Source of the DNA: Marixanthomonas sp. SCSIO 43207
GTDB taxonomy: Bacteria; Bacteroidota; Bacteroidia; Flavobacteriales; Flavobacteriaceae
Direction of reading: 5' to 3'
NCBI RefSeq assembly: GCF_019904255.1
Contig: NZ_CP063203.1
Location: forward strand, 248,001 to 312,000
Length of the DNA stretch: 64,000 nt
Shown piece by piece: positions 35,583-44,783 of the stretch. A model generated the notes under the pieces. It ran no database searches. It was not told the DNA's origin and saw only the letters and a list, made by a program, of their open reading frames with translations. The position numbers were made by a program, and so were the translations under genes. Positions within the stretch are counted from its first letter, which is position 1, and every line of letters begins with the position of its first letter.

Positions 35583-36791
35583 TTATGCGGTTTTAACTTT
35601 TAAACGTTTTCTTCGTTTTTTAATATTTCCTTGTATCACGTAGTGATCAATAGTTGGAGCAAAAACATTCATTAATAAAATTGCCAACATTACTCCTTCT
35701 GGATAGGCAGGGTTAAATACTCTAATTAATATAGAAATAAACCCTATTAAAAATCCGTAAATCCACTTACCTCTATTGGTTTGCGATGCGGTAACAGGAT
35801 CTGTAGCCATATATACTGCACCAAAAGCAAAACCTCCAATAATAAGATGGTGCCAAAACTCGGTATTCATTAAGCCATAAAACTTACTTGTATCCTCTAT
35901 CCACTCTGCTGAAACTACTCCATTGAAAATTAATCCCATTACAAGAGCTCCCAAAACAGTTGAAAGCATAATTCGCCAGCTTCCTATCTTAGTAAAAATT
36001 AAGAAAAGTGCGCCAAGTAAAATTAAAAGCGTAGATGTTTCACCTACTGAACCTGGTATAAAACCAAAGAACATATCTGCTACACTGTAACTTATTTCTT
36101 GTCCTTGTGCTAAGCTTCCTAAAATTGTTTCACCTGATATTGCATCTGGCTTCCCGGCAGTTTCTACTGCACCGTGAACCCATACTTTATCACCACTCAT
36201 CCAAGTAGGATATGCAAAGAATAGGAAAGCACGTATGGTTAAGGCAGGATTTAAAATATTCATACCTGTACCTCCAAACACCTCTTTACCAATAACTACA
36301 CCAAAGACTACTGCTACTACAAGCATCCATAACGGAATATCAATTGGTACAATTAAAGGTACTAGCATCCCTGTTACTAAATATCCTTCTTCTACTTCGT
36401 GACCTTTAATAACAGCAAATAAAAATTCTACTGCAAGCCCTACTCCATAGGATACAATTACTAAAGGAAGTACCTTCCATAAACCAACAACAAAGTTGGT
36501 CCAGTTCCAAAACTCACCACTAAAAAAGCCCATAGCCTGTGTGATTTCTGGGTCTGTTTGTAAATTGGTTTGGTAACCAGCGTTAAACATTCCAAATAGT
36601 AAGCATGGAATTAAGGCCATGATTACTGTATTCATCGTACGTTTTAAGTCGTCTGCAGCTCTTACGTGTCCGCCAGAGTGCGTTGTTTCATTTGGCAAGT
36701 ATAAAAAAGTATGTAGCGCGTTAAATGCAGGCGCCATCTTTTTACCTTTATACTTTTCTTTAAGCGTATGTAATTTTTGCTTCAATCCCAT
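35583..36791 (-). CDS. nqrB: Na+-translocating NADH:quinone reductase subunit B
   Basis: A 402-residue polytopic subunit that holds covalent FMN and riboflavin and forms the main Na+ pathway. The N-terminal soluble part HTFLYLPNETTHSGGHVRAA and the membrane signature GGTGMNILNPALTIRAF are typical. The ApbE target is expected at Dxx(s/t)gAT. Here it reads D216-A-I-S-G-E-T222, so the alanine before the modified threonine is glutamate. The C-terminus is rich in lysine and arginine. Gap to nqrA: 4 bases. Confidence 0.97.
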   Translation of the reverse strand: MGLKQKLHTLKEKYKGKKMAPAFNALHTFLYLPNETTHSGGHVRAADDLKRTMNTVIMALIPCLLFGMFNAGYQTNLQTDPEITQAMGFFSGEFWNWTNFVVGLWKVLPLVIVSYGVGLAVEFLFAVIKGHEVEEGYLVTGMLVPLIVPIDIPLWMLVVAVVFGVVIGKEVFGGTGMNILNPALTIRAFLFFAYPTWMSGDKVWVHGAVETAGKPDAISGETILGSLAQGQEISYSVADMFFGFIPGSVGETSTLLILLGALFLIFTKIGSWRIMLSTVLGALVMGLIFNGVVSAEWIEDTSKFYGLMNTEFWHHLIIGGFAFGAVYMATDPVTASQTNRGKWIYGFLIGFISILIRVFNPAYPEGVMLAILLMNVFAPTIDHYVIQGNIKKRRKRLKVKTA

Positions 36792-36795
36792 AGCG

Positions 36796-38148
36796 TTATC
36801 CTATTTCTTTAATCATTTGATCCAAACCATTGCGAATAATTTGCTGGTGTGGTTGTTTTGACACACAAATAAACTCTGTCAATGCAAAGTCTTCTGGTGC
36901 TACTTCATACATTCCTAAAGCTTCCATTTGGTCTAAGTCTTGCACCATACAAGCTTTTAACATCTGTAATGGATACATATCTAAAGGAAACACTTCTTCA
37001 TAGTTTCCTGTTACCACAAATGCTCTATGCTCTCCATTTGTATTGGTGTCTAGTTCATATTTTTTCTTCGGAAATAACCATGAAAAAGTCAATGCTCTTG
37101 ATGGAGATATCTTATCAAAAACTGGTTTATTCCAGCCAAAGAATTCATAATCATCTCCTTCAGGTATTACAGACACTGTATTGTTATAATATCCTAGATG
37201 TCCTTTTGGTGAAATTTTAGTTCCGGTAAGCACATTTCCGCTAATTACACGAACATTTTCTTCTTCTAGACCTGAGTCATATACAAAAGTTGACACCTCA
37301 GCGCCAATTTTAGTTCGGTAATATTTTGGATTTTTTACTGAAGATCCTGCCAAGGCAACAATGCGTTCAGCATTAAATTTACCAGTTAAAAGCAATTCAC
37401 CAATTACTACCAAGTCTTGAGCTGAAACCGTCCAAACAGTCTCTCCTTTATTTACAGGATCAATTTTTGCAATTTGAGTTCCTACATTCCCTGAAGGATG
37501 CGGACCAGAAACTTTGTGTAGTTGAATGTCTTTTAAATCATCAAAAGGCGACGTTCCGTTTTTACCAACACTTACATGAACAGCTCCTTCTGTCAATTTA
37601 CTTAAAGCTGTAACGGCTGCTTGTAGCTCAGACTCCTTACCTTGCAAAGTAAAGTCATAATCTGCAGCTAAAGGCGCACTAGCATAAGCCGAAATAAAAA
37701 TTGATTTGGGTGCTTCATTAGCATCTGCGATAATATCGTAAGGACGCTGTTTAATAAAAGGCCAGCAACCGCTTTCTAACAATCTCTTTTTGATTGTTGA
37801 TGCATCTGCGGAATTTAAATCTGTTTTCCCAAAATCTTTAAAAACATCTTCTTGATCTGCTTCAATAACAATACGAGTAATCACTCGTTTAGCACCTCTT
37901 TCAATTGCTGTTAATGTTCCGCTTACTGGCGAAACAACTTTGATGTCTTTATTGTCTTTTGAATAAAAAACAGTATCTCCGGCTTTTAATTTTCCACCTT
38001 CTTTGAGTACCATTTTTGGGGTAACAAGATGAAAATCTGACGGTCTAATAGCAAAGGTCCTTGAGCGCGGCGCATTAGAAAGAGTTTTGTCCGCCTCTCC
38101 TTTTAAACGAATGTCAAGACCTTTTTTAATCTTAATGTCTTTGGACAT
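36796..38148 (-). CDS. nqrA: Na+-translocating NADH:quinone reductase subunit A
   Basis: A 450-residue cytosolic subunit of the complex, without membrane segments, involved in quinone-site structure. The N-terminus KIKKGLDIRLKGEADKTL is the standard NqrA opening, and the C-terminal FICVSKQPHQQIIRNGLDQM is also typical. First gene of nqrABCDEF; the run of tiny gaps (4, 3, 35, 56 and 1 bases) marks one operon. A TAAATTTG box with an upstream TTG lies in the 192-base gap to the divergent T9SS plug gene. Confidence 0.97.
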   Translation of the reverse strand: MSKDIKIKKGLDIRLKGEADKTLSNAPRSRTFAIRPSDFHLVTPKMVLKEGGKLKAGDTVFYSKDNKDIKVVSPVSGTLTAIERGAKRVITRIVIEADQEDVFKDFGKTDLNSADASTIKKRLLESGCWPFIKQRPYDIIADANEAPKSIFISAYASAPLAADYDFTLQGKESELQAAVTALSKLTEGAVHVSVGKNGTSPFDDLKDIQLHKVSGPHPSGNVGTQIAKIDPVNKGETVWTVSAQDLVVIGELLLTGKFNAERIVALAGSSVKNPKYYRTKIGAEVSTFVYDSGLEEENVRVISGNVLTGTKISPKGHLGYYNNTVSVIPEGDDYEFFGWNKPVFDKISPSRALTFSWLFPKKKYELDTNTNGEHRAFVVTGNYEEVFPLDMYPLQMLKACMVQDLDQMEALGMYEVAPEDFALTEFICVSKQPHQQIIRNGLDQMIKEIG

Positions 38149-38212
38149 AGGATAGTTGTGTTACATTTATCTTTATTCCCGAGCCACAATTAGGGCTAAA
38201 ATTTCGGGTTTG

Positions 38213-38244
38213 CAAATTTATAAATTTATAACCTCTTCTCACAA
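38213..38244 (-). promoter_or_regulatory. Promoter of the nqr operon
   Basis: On the minus strand the -7 box is TAAATTTG (38213-38220), matching TAnnTTTG. A TTG lies at 38242-38244 with a spacer of 21 bases, close to the usual -33 distance. The leader to the nqrA ATG would be roughly 55-60 bases. The rest of the 38149-38340 gap is AT-rich and holds no other clear site. Confidence 0.5.
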
Positions 38245-38340
38245 CAAATAACTATAATTTTCTTCAGAAAGAAAGCAAAGCATTTTTAAACCGCTCTTAG
38301 GTATAAAATTTGATTATCTTTAACCAAATTTACTTTCTAT

Positions 38341-39594
38341 ATGTTTCAAAGATTAATTTTAAGTATTTTACTAGCCTGCACACCTATTTTGGGGTTTTCT
38401 CAATTAACAGAAATACCGGCGCCAGATTACATAAAAACCATACAATTTAAAGGTCAAACAGCACAAAGTCAATTACCTATTATAAGACTTGGTGAAAGAC
38501 TTCAGCTTTCATTTGATGCTTTAAACGGAGAGGAAGCAGATTTTTATTACACTATTACTCACCATAATTTTGACTGGTCTGAAAGTGATCTTTCAAAAAG
38601 TGAATATTTAAATGGTTTTGACGATGTACGCATAGAAACGTATGAAAACTCTTTGAATACACTTCAGATATTTTCACATTATACCCTTACAATACCCAAC
38701 AGAGAAACGAGAGCAATCACCAAAAGTGGAAATTACCTACTACGTATTTTTGACAACGACGGCAACCCGGTTTTTTCAAGAAAATTTATGGTGGTTGAAG
38801 AAATTGCAGGCGTAACTGTTGAAATTAAACGCTCTCGTGATTTAAATTTTATTAAAGAAAAACAAGCAGTACAATTTACAATCAATTCACCTTCACTCCT
38901 ATTAATTAACCCAAAGCAAACTGTAAACACTCTTGTAATGCAAAACAGCAACCTAAAAAATGCCATTACAGACCTTAAACCACAATACACAATTGGCAAT
39001 GAATTAATCTATAGGTATGACAAAGAGGCTTCTTTTTGGGGCGGTAATGAGTTTTTAGCTTTTGACAATAAAGATGTACGAGCTGCCGGAAATAACATAC
39101 AACGTATTGGCGTGAGCGATGTGTATGAAAATTACTTATATACAGACATAGGAAGGTATGACAGACCGTATACATACAACCCAGATATCAATGGAAATTT
39201 CGTGATACGGAATATCAACGCCAATAATCAAGACATTGAAGCAGAATACGTGCGAATTCATTTTAACCTTCAGTATTTTGAAGATATAGGTGATAAGGAA
39301 ATTCATCTCTACGGAAATTTTAATAATTGGACTATTGACGGCTCAACCTACATGAAATATGATCCACAAAGCGATACATACCGAAATTCACGTTTATTTA
39401 AACAAGGCTTTTACAACTATAAATATGTATTGGTAGATCGTGACGGCTCTATTGAGCCGGGAGCAATAAGCGGTAATTTTTGGCAGACCGAAAATGAGTA
39501 TACCGTTTTGGTTTACTTTAGAGATCTTGGAGCCCGTTATGACCGCATTATCGGGATGGGCCGAGCAACTTCAACCAACATTAACAACAATTAA
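38341..39594 (+). CDS. Type IX secretion system plug protein (DUF5103 family)
   Basis: A 417-residue exported protein with signal peptide MFQRLILSILLACTPILGFS. Its first beta domain (YIKTIQFKGQTAQSQLPIIR, then FYYTITHHNFDWSESDLSKS) is the DUF5103 signature. DUF5103 was identified as the Plug that closes the SprA translocon from the periplasmic side in Flavobacterium. The C-terminal part resembles a carbohydrate-binding fold (LYGNFNNWTIDGSTYMKYD). Together with porT and T9SS cargo in this window it supports an active T9SS. It diverges from nqrA. Confidence 0.85.
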   Translation: MFQRLILSILLACTPILGFSQLTEIPAPDYIKTIQFKGQTAQSQLPIIRLGERLQLSFDALNGEEADFYYTITHHNFDWSESDLSKSEYLNGFDDVRIETYENSLNTLQIFSHYTLTIPNRETRAITKSGNYLLRIFDNDGNPVFSRKFMVVEEIAGVTVEIKRSRDLNFIKEKQAVQFTINSPSLLLINPKQTVNTLVMQNSNLKNAITDLKPQYTIGNELIYRYDKEASFWGGNEFLAFDNKDVRAAGNNIQRIGVSDVYENYLYTDIGRYDRPYTYNPDINGNFVIRNINANNQDIEAEYVRIHFNLQYFEDIGDKEIHLYGNFNNWTIDGSTYMKYDPQSDTYRNSRLFKQGFYNYKYVLVDRDGSIEPGAISGNFWQTENEYTVLVYFRDLGARYDRIIGMGRATSTNINNN

Positions 39595-39617
39595 ATAAAT
39601 CAATTCACCTTTGCGAT

Positions 39618-40754
39618 ATGAGTAAAAACCTTCCTATATCGTCAAGCAGCCGAAAATCAAGAAAGTATCGCGGCGCTGAATGTCTTAATTGCGGACAACC
39701 GCTAGATTTAAGCGACAAATTTTGCCCGTATTGCTCACAACTCAACAGTACCAAACAACTAACATTTACCGATTTTTTTGCCGAATTCATAAATAGTATT
39801 GTGAGCTATGATTCTAGGATGCGGTATACAATAAGAGATTTATTATTAAAACCCGGTGTAGCCACTCGCAACTACATTAAAGGTCAACGCTTAAAATACG
39901 CCAATCCGTTTCGGTTTTATTTGAGTGTATCTATAATCTACTTTCTTCTTCAAGGTTTCATTGCTTTTTTTTCACCTTCTGATGAAACCTTTTTCAAAAT
40001 GAATAAAGAAGATACCACCGAAGTAAACGAAGCAGTTGACGAAGGGGTTTATGCTTTATCAAAAAACGGGAAACCACATAGTAAAGAACCTATACTTAAA
40101 GATACAGTCGCGCAAACAGAAGTAAAAGATAGCACCTCAACTCAACTAACCGATGGTGAAATAGCATATATTTCAGAAAAAGATCTTGACACCTTATCAT
40201 GGACAAAACGTACTATTAGTAGGTTTGAGCTTTACCGAGACTTTTACAAAAAAAATGATATAAAAAGTGCGTCAATAGCGCTAGATAGCCTTAACCACAA
40301 CAACAGTGTGTACAACAGATGGCTGTATAATAAAAATAATGCGTTGGAGCGAGTAATTGACAATCCCAAAGCATTTGCAGACTATTTAATGAAGAAGATT
40401 CCTTTTTTCATATTCTTTTTTACACCTTTTTACGCATTGTTTTTTTGGTTAATTTATTCAAAGAAAAAATTTAATTATCTATCCCATATAATCTTTATTT
40501 TTCACGTTTTTAGTTTTCTTTTTTTAGCATCAATTATTTGCTTACTGCCAGATGCCTTTTTTAAAAACGATTTCTTTCAAGGCATTTTGCTTTTCTTAAT
40601 TGGTCCTTTTTATTTTTATAAAGCACTGCGCAATTTTTACAAACAGAGTCGTTTTATAACACTTATAAAATTTGTACTTTTAAATATTGTATTTTGGATA
40701 GGAGCAACCATTACAGCTACCCTATTCTTTTTTATTACTGCAGCGGTTTATTAA
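39618..40754 (+). CDS. DUF3667 zinc-ribbon membrane protein
   Basis: A 378-residue protein with an N-terminal zinc ribbon, C22-x2-C25 and C36-x2-C39 (CLNCGQPLDLSDKFCPYCSQ). It is followed by the DUF3667 core (SRMRYTIRDLLLKPGVATRN, then KGQRLKYANPFRFYLSVSII) with one transmembrane helix (about 100-116), an acidic variable loop (about 120-230), and three or more C-terminal transmembrane helices. The family is common in Bacteroidota and has no known function. It is 23 bases after the plug gene and 3 bases before apaG, likely co-transcribed. Confidence 0.85.
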   Translation: MSKNLPISSSSRKSRKYRGAECLNCGQPLDLSDKFCPYCSQLNSTKQLTFTDFFAEFINSIVSYDSRMRYTIRDLLLKPGVATRNYIKGQRLKYANPFRFYLSVSIIYFLLQGFIAFFSPSDETFFKMNKEDTTEVNEAVDEGVYALSKNGKPHSKEPILKDTVAQTEVKDSTSTQLTDGEIAYISEKDLDTLSWTKRTISRFELYRDFYKKNDIKSASIALDSLNHNNSVYNRWLYNKNNALERVIDNPKAFADYLMKKIPFFIFFFTPFYALFFWLIYSKKKFNYLSHIIFIFHVFSFLFLASIICLLPDAFFKNDFFQGILLFLIGPFYFYKALRNFYKQSRFITLIKFVLLNIVFWIGATITATLFFFITAAVY

Positions 40755-40757
40755 AGT

Positions 40758-41144
40758 ATGGTTCAACAAGTAACAAAAGGTATTAAAATTTCGGTTAGAC
40801 CCAAGTTTGAAGGAACATTGGTAAATAGGCACCAAGAAAGCTACACCTTTTCTTATACCATTACTATTGAAAACCAAAGCAACGAGACAGTACAACTGTT
40901 AACAAGGTATTGGAAAATTAAAGATGCATTAAAACGAACCGAAATTGTAAAAGGTGAAGGTGTGGTAGGTGTAAAACCATTACTTTCTCCAGGCGACAAA
41001 CACACCTACAGCAGTGGCTGTTTATTAAAAGCTCCTTTTGGCAGTATGCAAGGTCATTATACGCTTATTAACCACGTAACAAACAAAACCTTTAAAGTAA
41101 CAATACCTACATTTAAGCTTCACGCCGCATTTGCAGTAAATTAA
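40758..41144 (+). CDS. apaG: ApaG domain protein
   Basis: A 128-residue single-domain immunoglobulin-like ApaG protein, full length. Typical stretches: TKGIKISVRPKFEGTLVNRH, YTITIENQSNETVQLLTRYW, VVGVKPLLSPGDKHTYSSGC and MQGHYTLI. ApaG is linked genetically to Co2+/Mg2+ tolerance and Ap4A metabolism in enterobacteria, but its biochemical role is unsettled. The gene ends in TTAA, in which its stop and that of the convergent NRDE gene overlap. Confidence 0.93.
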   Translation: MVQQVTKGIKISVRPKFEGTLVNRHQESYTFSYTITIENQSNETVQLLTRYWKIKDALKRTEIVKGEGVVGVKPLLSPGDKHTYSSGCLLKAPFGSMQGHYTLINHVTNKTFKVTIPTFKLHAAFAVN

Positions 41145-41848
41145 CTTAAGAATGAAGTGTGTGTAACCTGATTAGTTTGTAAATCCTCATAACGCATTTC
41201 AATTCCTTCCATTTTTTTAATTTGCGTAATACTTTTAGTTTTTACAAAACCTCGATCCATTACAATATCTGTTTCTGTATTGCCTTCTCCGGCTGTTTTA
41301 TGAAATCGCAATAAATCTGAAGTATCGGGTTTTAAATTTTCAAATAAAAAACTAGAAAACCATTTTTCACGCTTTTGTTTCATTTCTGAAGTATACAACA
41401 ATGATGATGACCAAATTTGCGGAGCCAGTGGTTTTTCGGTAAAGTGAATTGTGTGTTCATCCCAAACCAACTCAAAAATTCGCAAATGATTTTCCCAATC
41501 TATCATCACAACAGTAAAAGGTTCTATTCCCGCAAAGTCATATTTATTTATTTCAGAAATAGCATCCTTGGCTGTCAATAAATCAATCACAAGTATACCA
41601 CGACTCATTCTATACTCATCTTTGCGCTCGTGAGCTGTAAAACCGCCGTTTAACAAACAAACTAGTCTTTTTTTATCACTTACACCAATCCAAGTACCGC
41701 CGGCTAATTCATCTTTTGGAAATAATAATTTAGTACCACCTTCTTGGTAACGTTTGGGTTCAATAGTATTACGACCAGGAGCTTCATCTCTATTTGAAGT
41801 TAAAATAAAGCCATCATTTTCAATAGGAATAAATGTAAGTGTACACAT
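41141..41848 (-). CDS. NRDE (TANGO2-like) family protein
   Basis: A 235-residue cytosolic protein. It begins MCTLTFIP with cysteine at position 2, as in Ntn-type hydrolases, and contains the name-giving motif in FILTSNRDEAPGR, then GGTWIGVSDKKRLVCLLNGG. The family includes human TANGO2, implicated in heme or lipid handling; the bacterial function is not established. The 206 bases between this gene and pruA (41849-42054) hold only the pruA -7 box; I see no tRNA or other RNA there. Confidence 0.9.
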   Translation of the reverse strand: MCTLTFIPIENDGFILTSNRDEAPGRNTIEPKRYQEGGTKLLFPKDELAGGTWIGVSDKKRLVCLLNGGFTAHERKDEYRMSRGILVIDLLTAKDAISEINKYDFAGIEPFTVVMIDWENHLRIFELVWDEHTIHFTEKPLAPQIWSSSLLYTSEMKQKREKWFSSFLFENLKPDTSDLLRFHKTAGEGNTETDIVMDRGFVKTKSITQIKKMEGIEMRYEDLQTNQVTHTSFLS

Positions 41849-42008
41849 AATGATAAGTATGTCTATTAAGTTCAGAAAAAATTACAAAAAATAAAACAAG
41901 TACCCATTGATAAAATGATAATTCAAATCTAAAAAAGGGCTTCAGTCTCAGCTTCTAATACCGAATAACTTAACAACCCCATAACACAAATTCTCCATCC
42001 AAAATGAC

Positions 42009-42016
42009 TACCTTTG
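42009..42016 (+). promoter_or_regulatory. -7 promoter box of pruA
   Basis: TACCTTTG matches TAnnTTTG, 38 bases before the pruA ATG at 42055. No TTG-type -33 box was found at normal spacing. Confidence 0.45.
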
Positions 42017-42054
42017 CAACCTTTAAATATGAACACTAAAAAACAGATAAACCT

Positions 42055-43680
42055 ATGGGAAAAGGATTTTTTGATGTTCCGGTAGCAGAAAACGAACCAG
42101 TTTTAAGCTACGCTCCCGGAACTCCAGAACGAGAAGAAGTTTTAAAAGCATATAAAGAGCTATACAACAGCACAGTAGACGTGCCTCTATATATTAACGG
42201 AAAACACATTGAAACTGGAGATACTGCTACTATGGCTCCTCCTCACGATCACAAACATGCATTAGGTGTGTATCATAAAGCCGAAAAAAAGCATATTGAA
42301 GATGCTATTGCAGGATCGCTTGAGGCTAGAAAAAAATGGGCTGCTATGCCCTGGGATAATCGCGCTGCTATTTTTCTACGTGCTGCAGAACTGATTGCCG
42401 GACCGTACCGAGCAAAAATCAATGCAGCAACTATGCTAGCTCAATCAAAAAATATTTACCAAGCTGAAATCGACTCGGCCTGTGAATTGATAGATTTTTT
42501 ACGTTTCAACGTACAATATATGAGCGAAATATACTCAGAGCAACCTGAGTCTACTTCGGCAGCTTGGAACCGTCTAGAATACCGCCCTCTTGAAGGATTT
42601 GTCTATGCAATTACTCCTTTCAATTTTACAGCCATTGCCGGAAACCTTCCCGCAAGTGCTGCATTAATGGGTAACGTAGCTATCTGGAAACCTAGTGACA
42701 GCCAAGTTTACTCAGCAAAAGTTGTTCTTGATGTATTTAAAGAAGCTGGAGTTCCTGATGGTGTAATTAACATGGTGATGGGTGATCCAGAAATGATCAC
42801 AGATACTATTTTAGCAAGTCCAGATTTCAGTGGATTACACTTCACCGGTTCTACAACTGTATTCAAAAACATTTGGCAACAAATAGGAAACAACATCCAC
42901 AATTATAAATCATACCCACGTATTGTTGGAGAAACTGGTGGTAAAGATTTTATAATTGCTCATAAAACCTCAAACCCAAAGCAAGTAGCAACAGCTATTT
43001 CAAGAGGTGCTTTTGAGTTTCAGGGTCAAAAATGTAGTGCTGCCAGTCGTTGCTACATTCCGAAGAGCATTTGGGAAGATGTAAAAAAATACGTTCAAGA
43101 AGATGTAAAGTCTTTTAAAATGGGCTCTCCGGAAAATATGGAAAATTTTATCACCGCTGTCATTCACGAGGCTGCTTTTGACAAATTGGCTGGTTATATT
43201 GATCAAGCTAAAAAAGATGATAACGCTGAAATTATTGCGGGTGGAGAGTATGATAAAAGTGAAGGCTATTTTATTCAGCCTACGGTAATTAAAACTGAAG
43301 ATCCAAAATACACTACAATGTGTACCGAGCTTTTCGGTCCAGTAGTAACTATTTATGTTTATGAAGATGACAAATGGGAAGAAACGCTTCACCTTGTTGA
43401 CGAAACAAGTGAGTACGCTTTAACCGGAGCTGTGTTTAGCGAAGATCGTTACGCTCTTCAACAAGGAGTTGAAATTCTTGAAAATGCTGCCGGAAACTTC
43501 TACTTAAACGATAAACCAACAGGAGCTGTTGTAGGTCATCAGCCTTTTGGCGGAGCAAGAGCAAGTGGAACCAATGACAAAGCTGGTAGTAAATTAAACT
43601 TATACAGATGGATTTCGCCACGTATGGTTAAAGAAACGTTTGTTTCACCAACAGATTATAGATATCCGTTTATGGGTTAA
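42055..43680 (+). CDS. pruA: L-glutamate gamma-semialdehyde dehydrogenase (1-pyrroline-5-carboxylate dehydrogenase)
   Basis: Second step of proline catabolism: oxidises glutamate semialdehyde to glutamate with NAD+. The 541 residues match the monofunctional long form found in Bacteroidota and eukaryotes, not the PutA fusion. Landmarks: FTGSTTVFKNIW (cofactor), ETGGKDFIIAH (general base), GQKCSAASRCYIP (catalytic Cys), and the C-terminal QPFGGARASGTNDKAGS. No proline dehydrogenase gene is adjacent. It stands alone between a promoter box and a bidirectional terminator. Confidence 0.96.
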   Translation: MGKGFFDVPVAENEPVLSYAPGTPEREEVLKAYKELYNSTVDVPLYINGKHIETGDTATMAPPHDHKHALGVYHKAEKKHIEDAIAGSLEARKKWAAMPWDNRAAIFLRAAELIAGPYRAKINAATMLAQSKNIYQAEIDSACELIDFLRFNVQYMSEIYSEQPESTSAAWNRLEYRPLEGFVYAITPFNFTAIAGNLPASAALMGNVAIWKPSDSQVYSAKVVLDVFKEAGVPDGVINMVMGDPEMITDTILASPDFSGLHFTGSTTVFKNIWQQIGNNIHNYKSYPRIVGETGGKDFIIAHKTSNPKQVATAISRGAFEFQGQKCSAASRCYIPKSIWEDVKKYVQEDVKSFKMGSPENMENFITAVIHEAAFDKLAGYIDQAKKDDNAEIIAGGEYDKSEGYFIQPTVIKTEDPKYTTMCTELFGPVVTIYVYEDDKWEETLHLVDETSEYALTGAVFSEDRYALQQGVEILENAAGNFYLNDKPTGAVVGHQPFGGARASGTNDKAGSKLNLYRWISPRMVKETFVSPTDYRYPFMG

Positions 43681-43700
43681 TTAACAGTAACCACAAACAA

Positions 43701-43734
43701 AAAAAAGCCCGAAAGAAATCTTTCGGGCTTTTTT
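43701..43734. terminator. Bidirectional intrinsic terminator
   Basis: The stem GCCCGAAAG (43707-43715) with CTTTCGGGC (43720-43728) has a 4-base loop, with A-run before and T-run after. It serves pruA on plus and the truncated Omp28-like gene on minus. Confidence 0.92.
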
Positions 43735-43757
43735 ACTATTAACTAACACTTAAATTT

Positions 43758-44777
43758 TTATTCAAATTCTTTTTCTATACCAACATCAGCATATTGAGCA
43801 TTTTTTGCTGTATTGTTAGCATCAACAATCATTACTACCAAACTTAAATTATCTTTTACATACTCTCCGGGAATAGAAGTTGAAAGAGTTTTATTATAGG
43901 TTTCAAAAGCAGAGGTTACAGGTATTTCATCACCAAGAACATTGGTCATTGAAACACGTAACACCTCGTTGTGTTCAAAATCTGGAATAGGGTCTCCTAA
44001 ACCATAAAACGGGCTGCTTTCATTTTCATTATAATAGTTTGTTTGGTCATATAAAATTCCGTTTTCAAGTAGATAAACTACTATTTTATCTCCTTCAACA
44101 GAGCCATTTTCATACATTACGTTGGTATTTACAACCAAATTATTACCACTTAATGTTGATTTTATTGAGATACTAACATTGGTATCTTCTCCTGCTATAG
44201 ATGTAACATCGGTAAGAGGATGTGGGTTAGCCCAATTAATACTTCTATTAATTCTGGCTTGTGGCAGACCACCTACTTCATATTCATCAATTAATATCTG
44301 AATATCATCAAAGTGCATAGGGTCTGGACTGCTACTTGATGTTTTATGAATAGCTACAACGGCAATATCATCTGTTGCTTCGTGAGCATCTTCTATCGCA
44401 GCCGCAACTCGCGGACAATATCCACACCAAGTTCCGGTATAATCCTCTATAACAACTTTACGTTTTGGTATAAATACTTCAAAAGTTTTTGTTTCGGTCT
44501 CAAATGTTTCTCCAGATATCATATATGATGCGTACACCTCAAAATTACCTATATCTGCAGAAGAAAATGTATTTCCGGCTATTTCGGTATCGTTGACATA
44601 AATAGTAGATTCAGAAGTAACATCTTCTCCATCTGGATCAACTATAGTGAATTCTACTTCTTGATTTCTAAAAACTTTATTTTTGTTGATTAACAATACG
44701 CGTCCGTCTGCATCTATTACATTGAAGTTTAAAACATTACTTGCTGCACCTAAATAGTTTGCAGTACCTACACAAAT
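43758..44777 (-). pseudogene. Omp28-like thioredoxin-fold protein, 5' end missing
   Basis: The minus-strand frame is open from a stop codon at 44778-44780 down to the natural stop at 43758, about 339 codons, but there is no ATG and no signal peptide. The first residues read ICVGTANYLGAASNVLNFNV. The C may be the +1 cysteine of a lipoprotein whose signal peptide is lost. The frame then has an Ig-like segment (about 35-115) and an Omp28-type thioredoxin fold with CxxC in DYTGTWCGYCPRVAAAIE, then GGLPQARINR. The C-terminus looks complete, without T9SS tail. Only a TTG at 44696 could start it, without export signal. Immediately upstream lies a truncated gene in the opposite direction. Confidence 0.75.
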
Positions 44778-44783
44778 CTACTT

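Noticed and set aside
41849-42054. Possible small RNA or tRNA in the 206-base gap before pruA
   Set aside because: No cloverleaf, no terminator and no conserved motif could be found; only the pruA -7 box stands out.
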